From Clostridiales bacterium (GTDB lineage Bacteria; Bacillota; Clostridia; UBA1381): a stretch of DNA of 11,936 bases. The translations under genes were made by a program, and so were the position numbers. The stretch spans positions 1 through 11,936 of the forward strand of contig DMLG01000038.1 in the NCBI GenBank assembly GCA_003453455.1, read 5' to 3'. Of this stretch, positions 1-6,840 are shown in pieces; the stretch's first letter is position 1; every line of letters starts with the position of its first letter. The notes below the pieces were generated by a model. That model saw only the letters and a program-made list of their open reading frames with translations, was not told the origin of the DNA and searched no databases.

Positions 1-148
1 TGCCCCTTGGCGCACCCACATAGCCTGTTGAAATAATTTCATCATTTTTTACGATAATTGCCCCGTAATTGCGGCGCAGACAAGTTCCGCGCTCCGCCAC
101 CGTCTGGGCAATATCAAGGTAATAATTGCGTTTATCGCGTCTTTCCAT
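1..148 (-). CDS. dCMP deaminase family protein, N-terminal part (cut by window edge)
   Basis: The first 49 codons of a gene that runs off the left edge. The N-terminus ([20 protein letters not shown], then [21 protein letters not shown] and GAPRG) matches the start of the clostridial deoxycytidylate deaminase/ComEB-like family, zinc enzymes that deaminate dCMP to dUMP for dTTP supply. The catalytic HAE and PCxxC zinc motifs would lie beyond the edge, so substrate and activity cannot be confirmed here. The ATG at 146-148 is preceded by AAGGAG (159-164 on the complement) with 10-nt spacing. That ribosome binding site overlaps the recO stop codon, which implies co-transcription and perhaps translational coupling with recO. 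The family usually reads GYNGAPRG; here the third residue is V. A related cytidine/tRNA-adenosine deaminase remains possible, but the opening residues favour dCMP deaminase. Confidence 0.85.
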   Translation of the reverse strand, partial: MERRDKRNYYLDIAQTVAERGTCLRRNYGAIIVKNDEIISTGYVGAPRG

Positions 149-162
149 ATGTACTGTTCTCC

Positions 163-891
163 TTACATTATTTTTTTATAGTATTCAAGTGACTTATAAT
201 GTTTTTCGCTTTTGCTCAGAATATATTTTTCACAGATTTCTGAAAGGCTTGCCTTTGCAGGCTCCGGCAAAATAAAGGAAAAAATCCGTTTTATATCCGA
301 TTTTAATATGTACCGCATAGCCTCTTTTACATCAGGTAAAAGCCCTGCCGCAAAGTGCGTACTGCAATCCCTGCAAAGTGTTCCGCCCACAAAATCAAAG
401 GATATGAGATTTTCCGCTTTACCGCATCTTATACAAGTTTCAAGATTTGGCTCATATCCCGAATACTGCATAATTTTAAGCTCAAAAACAGCTTTTGCTA
501 CCGCACAGTCAATATCCTTATATGAAAGCGCATAAATGGTATTTAAAAGCAAAGTCAGGGATTGAGGGTCCTCTGCGGAAAAGCTGTCCCCTATCACTTC
601 AAGGAAGTAACCCGCAAGTGCAAGTTTTTTTACATCCTCCGATATCGGATAGAATGTTTCTATTATCTCTGCCGATTCGGCACGGTAGATATCACCCTTG
701 CCTTTTATAAGAACAAATTCCGCAAAGCACAACGGCTGACTTGCTGCACGCATACGGCTTTTATTACTCTTTATTCCGTAAACGCTTGCAGAAATCACTC
801 CAAGTCCTTCTGCAAACAGCGTCAGCATACAGTTTGATTCGGAGTAGTCTGCCCTTCTTGCAACAATTGCTCTTGTTTTGACCCGTTCCAT
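163..891 (-). CDS. recO: DNA repair protein RecO
   Basis: RecO is the recombination mediator that works with RecR and RecF to load RecA onto SSB-coated single-stranded DNA and to anneal strands. The product has 242 residues, normal for the family. The N-terminal OB-fold opens with [15 protein letters not shown], the usual RecO start. A C-terminal helical domain carries a zinc-finger arrangement with Cys153/Cys156 and Cys173/Cys176, as in many Firmicute RecO proteins. The ATG at 889-891 has a GAGGG site about 6 nt upstream. The first 70 bases lie inside yqzL in another reading frame, yet the start cannot be moved downstream without losing the conserved N-terminus. The stop overlaps the ribosome binding site of the following dCMP-deaminase-like gene. 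It sits late in the yqfC-to-recO operon. Confidence 0.95.
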   Translation of the reverse strand: MERVKTRAIVARRADYSESNCMLTLFAEGLGVISASVYGIKSNKSRMRAASQPLCFAEFVLIKGKGDIYRAESAEIIETFYPISEDVKKLALAGYFLEVIGDSFSAEDPQSLTLLLNTIYALSYKDIDCAVAKAVFELKIMQYSGYEPNLETCIRCGKAENLISFDFVGGTLCRDCSTHFAAGLLPDVKEAMRYILKSDIKRIFSFILPEPAKASLSEICEKYILSKSEKHYKSLEYYKKIM

Positions 892-989
892 TGTTTTTCC
901 CTCGCATTTTTTATTTCACGGTGCAAAAGATATGAGTTAATATCTCCCGTAGCCTTGAATATATCCCACGAAACATCTTCAAAATTCAT
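822..989 (-). CDS. yqzL: YqzL family small protein, overlapping recO
   Basis: A 55-codon gene. The product begins MNFEDVSWDIFKATGDINSY, followed by LLHREIKNA. The W-x2-F-x2-TG-x-I-x2-YLL pattern is the signature of the YqzL-like family, which Bacillus and many clostridia carry between era and recO. The function of the family is unknown. The start ATG at 987-989 has a strong GGGGG-type ribosome binding site (997-1001) with 7-nt spacing. The stop TGA at 822-824 lies 70 bases inside recO, so the last 22 or so codons are read in a different frame from recO. The hydrophilic, Gln-rich tail is not conserved in the family and may simply reflect the shared DNA. I identify the gene from position and motif together. 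No membrane segment or known catalytic motif is visible. Confidence 0.85.
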   Translation of the reverse strand: MNFEDVSWDIFKATGDINSYLLHREIKNAREKQWNGSKQEQLLQEGQTTPNQTVC

Positions 990-993
990 AAAA

Positions 994-1023
994 TTACCCC
1001 CTTTTACATAATAGGGTTGGTAA
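994..1023 (-). promoter_or_regulatory. Imperfect hairpin covering the yqzL ribosome binding site
   Basis: Read on the minus strand, TTACC-AA-CCC (1014-1023) can pair with GGG-GGTAA (994-1001), giving eight base pairs with a 2-nt bulge and a 12-nt loop. The right arm is the G-rich ribosome binding site of yqzL itself, so the structure would mask it in the mRNA. It falls in the 65-nt era-yqzL gap. Whether it forms or regulates is inference. Confidence 0.3.
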
Positions 1024-1054
1024 TTTCGCCAATCAATATACTGTAACTTTTTGG

Positions 1055-1945
1055 TTATAGGTCAAATCCGAAGTTTTTAATCAGCTTTTCGCTGTTACGC
1101 CAGTCATTTTTCACCTTTACCCAAAGCTCCAAATAAACTTTTTTATCAAGCATTTCCTCTATATCGACCCTTGCACACTTTCCGATTTTTTTCAGCATTT
1201 CGCCGTTTTTGCCGATAATTATACCCTTATGGCTTGCCTTTTCACAATAGATTGAAGCATAAATTTTAGTTATATTATCAAGCTCTGACATTTTCTCTAT
1301 TTGCACCGCAATTCCGTGCGGCACTTCTTTATCCAAAAATCGCAAAATCTTTTCGCGTATAATTTCCTCCGCTATTTGCTTTTCCTGTTGGTCGGTTACA
1401 AGCTCTTCATCATAAAATTTTGGCCCCTTTGGCAGCAGTTTTTTCATCTCGTCAAGCAAAATTTCTACTCCATCGCCTGTTTTGGCGCTAATCGGTACAA
1501 CAGCGGCAAAGTCGCAAACTCCTGCATAGCTTGCGATTATCGGAAGAATTTCTTCCTTTACCACTTTATCAGCCTTATTTATAACCAAAATGGTATCTAT
1601 GCCCGATTTTTGCATATCCTCTGCTATTTTGCGCTCGGTATCGGATACTTTCTTTTCAGCATCTACCATAAAAAGGACAATATCCACATCTCCTGCCGCA
1701 TCTTTTGCAGTCTTTACCATAAACTCACCCAATTTATTATGAGGTCTGTGAATACCCGGCGTATCGGTAAAAACTATCTGATGCCCTTCATCATTGAATA
1801 TTGCAAGAATTTTATTCCGTGTCGTTTGAGACTTGTCCGAAACAATCGCTATTTTTTGCCCTGCTATGGCGTTTAAAAGGGTGGATTTACCGACATTCGG
1901 AAGCCCGATTATTGCCGCAAATCCCGACTTAAACTCTTTTTCCAT
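1055..1945 (-). CDS. era: GTPase Era
   Basis: Era is the essential GTPase that binds the 3' end of 16S rRNA and helps mature the 30S subunit at the membrane-cytoplasm interface. With the ATG at 1945 the protein has 296 residues, the usual size. The G motifs are in order: G1 GLPNVGKST at 14-22, TT at 41-42 (switch I), G3 DTPG at 61-64, G4 NKAD at 123-126 and G5 SAK at 153-155. A C-terminal type II KH domain follows, with GKNG at 245-248. I chose the ATG at 1945 because GGAGG sits 6 nt upstream and MEKEFKSGF is a standard Era N-terminus. A longer in-frame start at 1966 lacks a good site. The gene begins 17 bases inside dgkA, pointing to translational coupling. Confidence 0.97.
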   Translation of the reverse strand: MEKEFKSGFAAIIGLPNVGKSTLLNAIAGQKIAIVSDKSQTTRNKILAIFNDEGHQIVFTDTPGIHRPHNKLGEFMVKTAKDAAGDVDIVLFMVDAEKKVSDTERKIAEDMQKSGIDTILVINKADKVVKEEILPIIASYAGVCDFAAVVPISAKTGDGVEILLDEMKKLLPKGPKFYDEELVTDQQEKQIAEEIIREKILRFLDKEVPHGIAVQIEKMSELDNITKIYASIYCEKASHKGIIIGKNGEMLKKIGKCARVDIEEMLDKKVYLELWVKVKNDWRNSEKLIKNFGFDL

Positions 1946-2378
1946 TTTTTCCTCCGTATATAACAAAGATAAGTAGCAAAAAGCCTGTAAAAAGGCAAGG
2001 AATGATGATTTTCCATGTTGTAAATATGAGTTTTAAAGTGGATAAAATCCTCTCTCCGTTTCCAAACAGACATATGCCCACGAAAACAGATATAGCTGCA
2101 AGCACCAAAACTGCGCCTGCTGACGCATCCTTTGCAAGTTTTGCCGAGGGTTTTATTTCATCAGTTGCGGTATTTACCGCTTGTTCAAGCGCAGTATTAA
2201 AAAGCTCCGCACTTATAACCAGTCCTATTGTCAGAATAAGCACCGCCCATTCTGCGCGGTTTATCCCGTAAAAATATGCAAAAATTGATATAAGAACAGC
2301 AATCATTATATGAAACCGTAGATGCGCTTCTCTTGTTATTGCTCCCCAAATTCCTTGCAAAGCGTAGTAAAAGCTCAT
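1929..2378 (-). CDS. dgkA: Diacylglycerol/undecaprenol kinase (DgkA family) with C-terminal extra helix
   Basis: A small integral-membrane lipid kinase. In Gram-positive bacteria this family mainly phosphorylates undecaprenol, recycling the carrier for peptidoglycan and wall polymers. The family signature E-x2-N-TA-x-E is present as Glu58, Asn61 and Glu65, with spacing identical to E. coli Glu69/Asn72/Glu76, followed by the LAKDASAGAV block. Predicted helices are at about 24-38, 44-58 and 88-106. The 149-residue length exceeds the usual 120-130. The surplus is a C-terminal hydrophobic stretch at about 123-141, ending in a basic tail. The N-terminus is slightly short (starts SFYYALQGI). The ATG overlaps the ybeY stop as ATGA, with AGGTGG upstream. 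In many relatives the residue after the motif is Asp (VD); here it is Asn68-Asn69 context (AVN). The substrate is inferred from the phylum. Confidence 0.9.
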   Translation of the reverse strand: MSFYYALQGIWGAITREAHLRFHIMIAVLISIFAYFYGINRAEWAVLILTIGLVISAELFNTALEQAVNTATDEIKPSAKLAKDASAGAVLVLAAISVFVGICLFGNGERILSTLKLIFTTWKIIIPCLFTGFLLLIFVIYGGKNGKRV

Positions 2379-2869
2379 ACTCCACCTCTTTTTATCCCAA
2401 GTATATTAAGTATATCCTCCTGACGCGAGAACATCTCTTTTTCTTCCTCTTTTTCCATATGGTCATATCCCAATAGGTGCAGCATAGAATGAACTGTTAA
2501 AAATGCCATTTCACGCAAGAAGCTGTGTCCATATTCCTCCGCCTGGGATTTGGCACGCTCGGCGCAAATTACAATATCTCCCAAAAGCAATTTGCCGTCG
2601 TCTAAATCATAATCATCTTCAATCATATTTCTGTTTTCGTCAAATTCGAGCATCGGGAAGGACAAAACATCTGTTTCTGAATCAATATTACGCATATCCC
2701 GGTTTATTCTCCGAATTTCTGCCAAGTCTACAATTGTAACGCTCACCTGGGCATCAAACTTACAGTTTTCCACTTCAAGAGTTTTTAATATAACCCTTTC
2801 AATCGTTTCTCTTATATCGTCCTCTATGGCAAGCTTGTCCTGATTATTTTCCAGTATGATTTCTGGCAT
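2375..2869 (-). CDS. ybeY: Endoribonuclease YbeY (rRNA maturation factor)
   Basis: YbeY is a zinc-dependent single-strand endoribonuclease needed for 16S rRNA 3'-end processing and ribosome quality control, and it cooperates with Era. The metal motif H-x3-H-x5-H is intact at His127, His131 and His137 (HSMLHLLGYDH). The family's TDVLSFP block is at 66-72 and the LGDIVIC block at about 97-103. The ATG at 2869 gives 164 residues and a normal N-terminus (MPEIILENNQ). An AGGAG lies about 13 nt upstream, a little far. In-frame ATGs up to 2908 exist but lack a site and would add a basic tail. The gene overlaps the end of phoH by 26 bases and the start of dgkA by 4. The yqfF/pgpH gene often found just upstream is absent. 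Confidence 0.95.
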   Translation of the reverse strand: MPEIILENNQDKLAIEDDIRETIERVILKTLEVENCKFDAQVSVTIVDLAEIRRINRDMRNIDSETDVLSFPMLEFDENRNMIEDDYDLDDGKLLLGDIVICAERAKSQAEEYGHSFLREMAFLTVHSMLHLLGYDHMEKEEEKEMFSRQEDILNILGIKRGGV

Positions 2870-3839
2870 TTTTTCGCTTTTTCTCCTGTTCATTATCATA
2901 TTTTTCATATGCTTTTATAATTTTTTGTACCAGCGGATGACGGACAACATCCTTTTCCGTAAGAATTGAAAATTCTATGCCCTCAATCCCTGAAAGTACC
3001 TTCTGTGCTATTTTAAGACCTGATTTTTTTCCGTCAGGGAGGTCAATTTGCGTTATATCTCCCGTAACCACCGCCTGTGAGCCAAAACCAATTCTCGTTA
3101 AAAACATCTTCATCTGTTCAGGTGTGGTATTTTGCGCTTCATCAAGTATTATAAAGGCATTATCAAGAGTTCTTCCCCTCATATACGCTAAGGGCGCAAC
3201 CTCTATCATACCCCGCTCCTGATATCTTGCAAATCCCTCTCCGCCAAGCATTTCATACATACCGTCATAAAGAGGCCGCAGGTACGGGTCAACCTTGTTT
3301 TGCAGATCGCCCGGCAAAAATCCGAGTTTTTCGCCTGCCTCAACAGCAGGTCTTGTTAAAATAATGCGGTTTACCTTTTTGCTTTTAAGTGCCGTTACCG
3401 CCTTTGCGACAGCAAGGTAGGTTTTCCCTGTACCGGCAGGGCCTATGCCGAAAACCACCGTATTTTCGTCTATTGCATCCACATATTTTTTCTGCCCGAG
3501 AGTTTTGGTTTTTATGGGACATCCTTTATTATTTATTGCAATACAGTCATCACCCAAAAGCTTTAAATCGTTTGAGCCGTCCTCACCCGACATAGAAATC
3601 GCATATAAAATTTTCTGCTCGTCAAGCTCTTCACCGCGCGACAAAATCTGCATCAAAAGATTTATAACTTCTCCCGCTTTTTCAATATTTTCTTCATCTC
3701 CCGATACCTTTATCTGATTATCGCGTGTAGTAATTGATACTCCGAGCGCCTTTTCCAAAAGTTTTAAATTGGAGTCAAAATCCCCGAAAAGGTCTGCAAG
3801 GTCAATCTCCTCCGGCAGACTGATTATTCTTTGGTTCAA
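2844..3839 (-). CDS. phoH: PhoH family ATPase
   Basis: A cytoplasmic P-loop ATPase of the PhoH/YbeZ group, thought to act with YbeY in RNA metabolism. The protein is 331 residues, typical. An N-terminal region of about 110 residues, including a KH-like segment, is followed by the NTPase domain. Walker A is GPAGTGKT at 133-140, LTRPAVEAGEKLGFLPGD is at about 161-178, and Walker B is IILDEAQN at 230-237. A TGD sensor motif and an RHPLV block lie further on. The start is TTG at 3837-3839, preceded by GAGGTG with 7-nt spacing, and no better in-frame ATG lies nearby. The first 38 bases overlap the end of yqfD. A highly charged Lys/Arg tail (EQEKKRKNARN) ends the protein and overlaps ybeY. The exact biochemical role of PhoH is not settled. 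Confidence 0.95.
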   Translation of the reverse strand: MNQRIISLPEEIDLADLFGDFDSNLKLLEKALGVSITTRDNQIKVSGDEENIEKAGEVINLLMQILSRGEELDEQKILYAISMSGEDGSNDLKLLGDDCIAINNKGCPIKTKTLGQKKYVDAIDENTVVFGIGPAGTGKTYLAVAKAVTALKSKKVNRIILTRPAVEAGEKLGFLPGDLQNKVDPYLRPLYDGMYEMLGGEGFARYQERGMIEVAPLAYMRGRTLDNAFIILDEAQNTTPEQMKMFLTRIGFGSQAVVTGDITQIDLPDGKKSGLKIAQKVLSGIEGIEFSILTEKDVVRHPLVQKIIKAYEKYDNEQEKKRKNARNHTGK

Positions 3840-5031
3840 TAACTTTCACCTCTTCAATTCGTTTCTCTGTTCCTATTTCCTCTACAAAGTCCATTGTAAC
3901 AGTAACCCTTACCGTTTCTTCGTCAACTCTTTCGTGGTCGCAGCTTTTACTTATAAGCTGTGAGCCGGGAAGCAACTCGTGCGAGATATCTCGCTCTAAC
4001 TCTTTTTGAGCAAAGCTTACCGTCGTTTCATAGGAAATCGGTTCTTTTTTCGTTTCGTACTCTTTTAGTTCATTTACTTTAAAACCAATACCTATGTAAT
4101 AATTCTTTCCTATTTTTGCGTCATAGTGTCTTTCTATACTGTCGTAATCCTGAAATCGTATTCTATCCTTTATATACAGAGGAATTTCCCATTTATAGAA
4201 TTTTAGCGTCAAAAACCGCTGAATTCTTCCCGTATATGTTTTATAGCAATATACCTGCTTATATGTTCCTGACTTGGCGTGGTTTGTATATGCCTCCACT
4301 ATGCCTTTTGCATGTACCTGATACCCTTTTGCGTCATTAAAGTCAAAAGTGCCGGAAATTATTGTTTCCCCTGCCGTTACCGCCTGATTTATACCGGCTG
4401 TGCTTCGTCCTTTCTGAGGAATAACCCGTTTTATTATACCGCTTCTCATCGCAATTATGTCACACGGTATGCTTTCATCAAATATTTCCGGCGGGATAAA
4501 GCTTTTTCTAACCCGTATTACTGCTTTTGTGCCTTTAATATAAACCCAGCACCAAGAGATGCCCTCTGTGCGGTTTAATATAATATTTTTTATTTCCTCG
4601 GGTTTTTTAAGACCGTGTTTAAACGCCCCGATTTTAAGCCCTGCATCACCTGCGGCACTCTCAATTTTAGCTATATTTACCTCTTTATCCGCGTCAAAGT
4701 CTATACTCCATATAAACTGTGAGCCAATAAAAGCAGTAAGTACAAAAAGGCATAAAATCACTAAAACAGCTCTTTTTCTTGTAAGCTCTGCCAAAAAAAA
4801 CGGCAGTCCGCACCTTTTTTTTACACTTACTTTCCAGATGCCGGGAAGAGAGTGGATACGCCTGTAATCGGAAAGTGGCATTTTTGCCGTTATCTCATCG
4901 CCGTCATATTCTATACCTGAAATTCTGTATCCTGAAAGAGCGGCTTTTGATATAAATTTTTCTTTATTATTCCCCGCTACTTTAAGTATAACATATCCTT
5001 TTAAAAAATGGAAGATTTTTGCGAAAAACAA
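3802..5031 (-). CDS. yqfD: Sporulation protein YqfD
   Basis: YqfD is a mother-cell sporulation membrane protein. In Bacillus subtilis it is expressed under sigma-E in an operon with yqfC and phoH, and its molecular role is poorly known. The 409-residue product has a short cytoplasmic N-terminal domain, one clear membrane helix at about 87-108 after a basic stretch (ELTRKRAV), then a large external domain. That domain contains GISWCWVYIKGTKAVI at about 157-172 and the conserved CDIIA segment just before position 195. The start is TTG at 5029-5031, supported by CGGAGG at 5040-5045 with 8-nt spacing. No ATG lies near. It follows yqfC after 16 bases and overlaps phoH at its end. Order and content match the family well. 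I see no truncation or frame break. Confidence 0.93.
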   Translation of the reverse strand: MFFAKIFHFLKGYVILKVAGNNKEKFISKAALSGYRISGIEYDGDEITAKMPLSDYRRIHSLPGIWKVSVKKRCGLPFFLAELTRKRAVLVILCLFVLTAFIGSQFIWSIDFDADKEVNIAKIESAAGDAGLKIGAFKHGLKKPEEIKNIILNRTEGISWCWVYIKGTKAVIRVRKSFIPPEIFDESIPCDIIAMRSGIIKRVIPQKGRSTAGINQAVTAGETIISGTFDFNDAKGYQVHAKGIVEAYTNHAKSGTYKQVYCYKTYTGRIQRFLTLKFYKWEIPLYIKDRIRFQDYDSIERHYDAKIGKNYYIGIGFKVNELKEYETKKEPISYETTVSFAQKELERDISHELLPGSQLISKSCDHERVDEETVRVTVTMDFVEEIGTEKRIEEVKVIEPKNNQSAGGD

Positions 5032-5047
5032 TTTAAAAACCTCCGAA

Positions 5048-5308
5048 TTATATAAATTTAACGCTCTGTATCTTTCCGCAAATTAAGATACAGCCCTCTT
5101 TAATTGCCTTTATGTTAAAATTTTCTCCCGAAACAGATATAATGCTCCTCTTGCACTTTAACTTAACAGCATCCTTTTTATATTCTTCAAGGGAAACAAA
5201 GTTTTCAATATATGCCTCCTCTTCTCCTAAAATGGTTATCCTTGGAATATCGCCTATTGCGTCATAAGCAACATCAAAAATATCGCAAACTGTTTTTAAT
5301 CCGTCCAA
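5048..5308 (-). CDS. yqfC: Sporulation protein YqfC
   Basis: A small sporulation protein, the usual upstream partner of yqfD. The family is defined by the IPRITILG and AYIEN segments (about residues 21-38 here) and a C-terminal beta-rich part that includes FNIKAIKEG and IQSVKF. Its function is not known; in Bacillus the gene is sigma-E dependent. I chose the TTG at 5306-5308 (86 residues) because GAGGTGAG lies 5-6 nt upstream. A GTG at 5315-5317 in the same frame (89 residues, MSFLDG...) is possible, but it overlaps that ribosome binding site and has only GAG directly against it. The gene is first in the long minus-strand operon, divergent from ylbJ, and yqfD starts 16 bases after its stop. 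Confidence 0.88.
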   Translation of the reverse strand: MDGLKTVCDIFDVAYDAIGDIPRITILGEEEAYIENFVSLEEYKKDAVKLKCKRSIISVSGENFNIKAIKEGCILICGKIQSVKFI

Positions 5309-5317
5309 AAAACTCAC

Positions 5318-5382
5318 CTCTTGACAAATTATATGCTATATTTTTTAGGTAAATGTCATATTCATTTATAGGGGGTGCTGAT
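5318..5382. promoter_or_regulatory. Divergent promoter region between yqfC and ylbJ
   Basis: These 65-75 bp must hold promoters for both sporulation transcription units. On the minus strand CATATAAT (5328-5335) resembles the sigma-E -10 (CATACAAT), 14 nt from a weak GACATTTA -35 (5350-5357). On the plus strand GCTATATT (5335-5342) and CATATTCA (5357-5364) have the same 14-nt spacing, with a poorer -10. The elements overlap, and both would give leaders of about 10-20 nt. Sigma-E use is inferred from the Bacillus orthologues. The matches are partial and have not been tested. Confidence 0.4.
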
Positions 5383-6453
5383 GTGAAAAAGATTATTCTG
5401 AATATTTTTATGATTTTAATAACCGTTTTGATGATTTTTTTCCCTGAAAGGTCAATACTATACTCAAAACAGGCGCTTTCAATGTGCTATGAAATAATAA
5501 TACCTTCTCTTTTTCCGTTTTTTGTATGTTCAGGGATTTTGGTATATTCGGGATTTGCCCAAAGTTTATCGAGGTTTTTTCGCCCTGTTATGAAACCTCT
5601 TTTCAATGTCAACGAAAATGGTGCGGCAGCATTTGTTTTAGGGATTATAAGCGGTTATCCCTTAGGTGCTGTAACTGCCTGTCAGCTATATGAAGGCGCA
5701 TACCTTTCAAAGAGCGAGGCGGAAAGACTTTTGGCTTTTTGCAATAATTCAGGACCTTTGTTTATTTTGGGCGCTGTGGGTACGGCAATGTATAAAAACC
5801 CGAAAATCGGCATAATCCTTTACCTCTCCCATATCATTTCCGCCATTTTGGTAGGCATTTTGGCAAGATTTTATGAGCAAGGCAAATTCTGTGCCCCGAA
5901 AAGCAGTCTTGGAATTATAGATGAGGCTCCTGCTCAGATTTTTTCTAATGTGCTCGCAAATTCGATAAACAGTATTTTAACAGTATGCGGCGCAATAATC
6001 TTTTTCTTTACGGTATCAGGCATTTTAATGAGCCTCCTTCCGCTCACTCCTTCCTTAAATGCCCTAATTTCCGCACTTTTGGAATTTACCGGCGGCATAA
6101 AAAAAATAAGCCAACTGACTCTACCTCTTAATCTGCGTATTATTGCATCGTCTTTTGCAGTAGGATTTGCAGGGCTTTGCGTACATATTCAGGTAATGTC
6201 GGTAACTGCGCGGTATGGGCTTAGCCTTAAACCGTACATTTTCGGGAAAGCCGTTCACGGACTGTTTTCTGCTTTTTTCACATATCTGTTTTTGCAGCTT
6301 TTTCCAGAAGCCGTCAGCGTATTTAAAACAAGCGGTATGCGGCTATCCGGCGGATTTTACTTTGGCAGTCTGTATGTAATTTTTTCTGTCTTTGCTATTT
6401 TGCTTGTCTATATGGCGGTACTAATATCAAGGTACAACAAAAGGGACGCATGA
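5383..6453 (+). CDS. ylbJ: Sporulation integral membrane protein YlbJ
   Basis: YlbJ is a polytopic membrane protein of the mother cell required for normal spore cortex; it belongs to the nucleoside-recognition (Gate) domain family. The transported substrate, if any, is unknown. With the GTG at 5383 the product is 356 residues, starting MKKIILNIFMILI. About eight hydrophobic segments are visible. Hallmarks are PSLFPFFV at 41-48, GIISGYPLGA at 87-96 and CNNSGPLFILG at 120-130, plus a second Gate-like half after about 190. The GTG is preferred because GGGGGTG (5371-5377) lies 5 nt upstream. An in-frame ATG at 5353 would place that site inside the coding region and has none of its own. The gene is divergent from yqfC and convergent with the zinc-ribbon gene. 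Its TGA falls inside a terminator hairpin. Confidence 0.94.
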   Translation: MKKIILNIFMILITVLMIFFPERSILYSKQALSMCYEIIIPSLFPFFVCSGILVYSGFAQSLSRFFRPVMKPLFNVNENGAAAFVLGIISGYPLGAVTACQLYEGAYLSKSEAERLLAFCNNSGPLFILGAVGTAMYKNPKIGIILYLSHIISAILVGILARFYEQGKFCAPKSSLGIIDEAPAQIFSNVLANSINSILTVCGAIIFFFTVSGILMSLLPLTPSLNALISALLEFTGGIKKISQLTLPLNLRIIASSFAVGFAGLCVHIQVMSVTARYGLSLKPYIFGKAVHGLFSAFFTYLFLQLFPEAVSVFKTSGMRLSGGFYFGSLYVIFSVFAILLVYMAVLISRYNKRDA

Positions 6454-6474
6454 TATGCGTCCCCTGCGTTTTGA
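6435..6474. terminator. Bidirectional hairpin terminator at the ylbJ / zinc-ribbon junction
   Basis: GGGACGCAT (6443-6451) pairs perfectly with ATGCGTCCC (6455-6463) around a 3-nt loop. On the minus strand it is followed by TTTTGTTG (6442 to 6435), a fair U-tract, so it best serves the zinc-ribbon gene. On the plus strand the trailing CTGCGTTTT is weaker. The ylbJ stop codon straddles stem and loop. Confidence 0.75.
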
Positions 6475-6479
6475 CTTAA

Positions 6480-6767
6480 TCACAAAGTAAGAGATTCCTC
6501 TTTATGCTTTTCAAAGCACTCGCTGCAATAAACAGGTCGGTCGTCCTTAGGCAAGAACGGAACCTTATCAACCTTTCCGCAATCAGCGCATGTGATTTCG
6601 TGCATCTCCCTATTTTGTCTTATGCTGTTCTTTCTTGCAATTCTGCACTCTTTGCATCTTATAGGCTCATTCTGAAAGCCCTTTTCAGCATAAAATTCCT
6701 GCTCGCCTGCGGAAAAAATGAATTCCTTGCCACAGTCTTTACAGATTAGAGTTTTGTCTTCGTACAT
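6480..6767 (-). CDS. Small double zinc-ribbon protein
   Basis: A 95-residue cytoplasmic protein with two zinc-binding modules. The first uses Cys9/Cys12 and Cys38/Cys41 (ICKDCGKEF ... RCKECR), with the FSAGEQEFYAEKGF segment typical of the zinc-ribbon family widespread in clostridia. The second uses Cys60/Cys63 and Cys81/Cys84 (CADCGK ... RPVYCSECF), resembling the CxxC-x17-20-CxxC family. The function of this group is unknown; a nucleic-acid or protein-binding role is only inference. The ATG at 6767 is chosen because the family starts MYxDKTLxC and GAGGG lies 8 nt upstream. A GTG at 6782 overlaps that site. It stands alone, with a consensus sigma-A promoter and a hairpin terminator, so it is probably well and constitutively expressed. 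Confidence 0.9.
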   Translation of the reverse strand: MYEDKTLICKDCGKEFIFSAGEQEFYAEKGFQNEPIRCKECRIARKNSIRQNREMHEITCADCGKVDKVPFLPKDDRPVYCSECFEKHKEESLTL

Positions 6768-6840
6768 TATAAGTTCCCTCACTTTGAATAATAAAAAATT
6801 TCTCGCATCTGTTTAAAATACTTTACACAGACTTAGGAAA

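Noticed and set aside
1301..1876. A 191-codon plus-strand open frame.
   Set aside because: It lies wholly antisense to era, whose GTPase motifs are intact. Its translation has no recognisable domain and no ribosome binding site supports it.
2197..2385. A 62-codon minus-strand frame inside dgkA.
   Set aside because: It shares the DNA of dgkA in another frame, lacks any family signature, and would displace a well-supported gene.
2870..2908. Longer ybeY N-terminus beginning MKNMIMNRRKSEK.
   Set aside because: No ribosome binding site precedes any of those ATGs, and YbeY proteins normally begin at the position corresponding to MPEIILEN.
163..5317. Horizontal transfer or a mobile element within the long operon.
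   Set aside because: There are no transposase, integrase, direct repeats or composition breaks, and gene order follows the normal Firmicute pattern.
5321..5326. TTGACA on the plus strand as a sigma-A -35 for ylbJ.
   Set aside because: No acceptable -10 lies 16-18 nt downstream (TTTAGG at 17). The only TATATT is 10 nt away. The hexamer also overlaps the complement of the yqfC leader.
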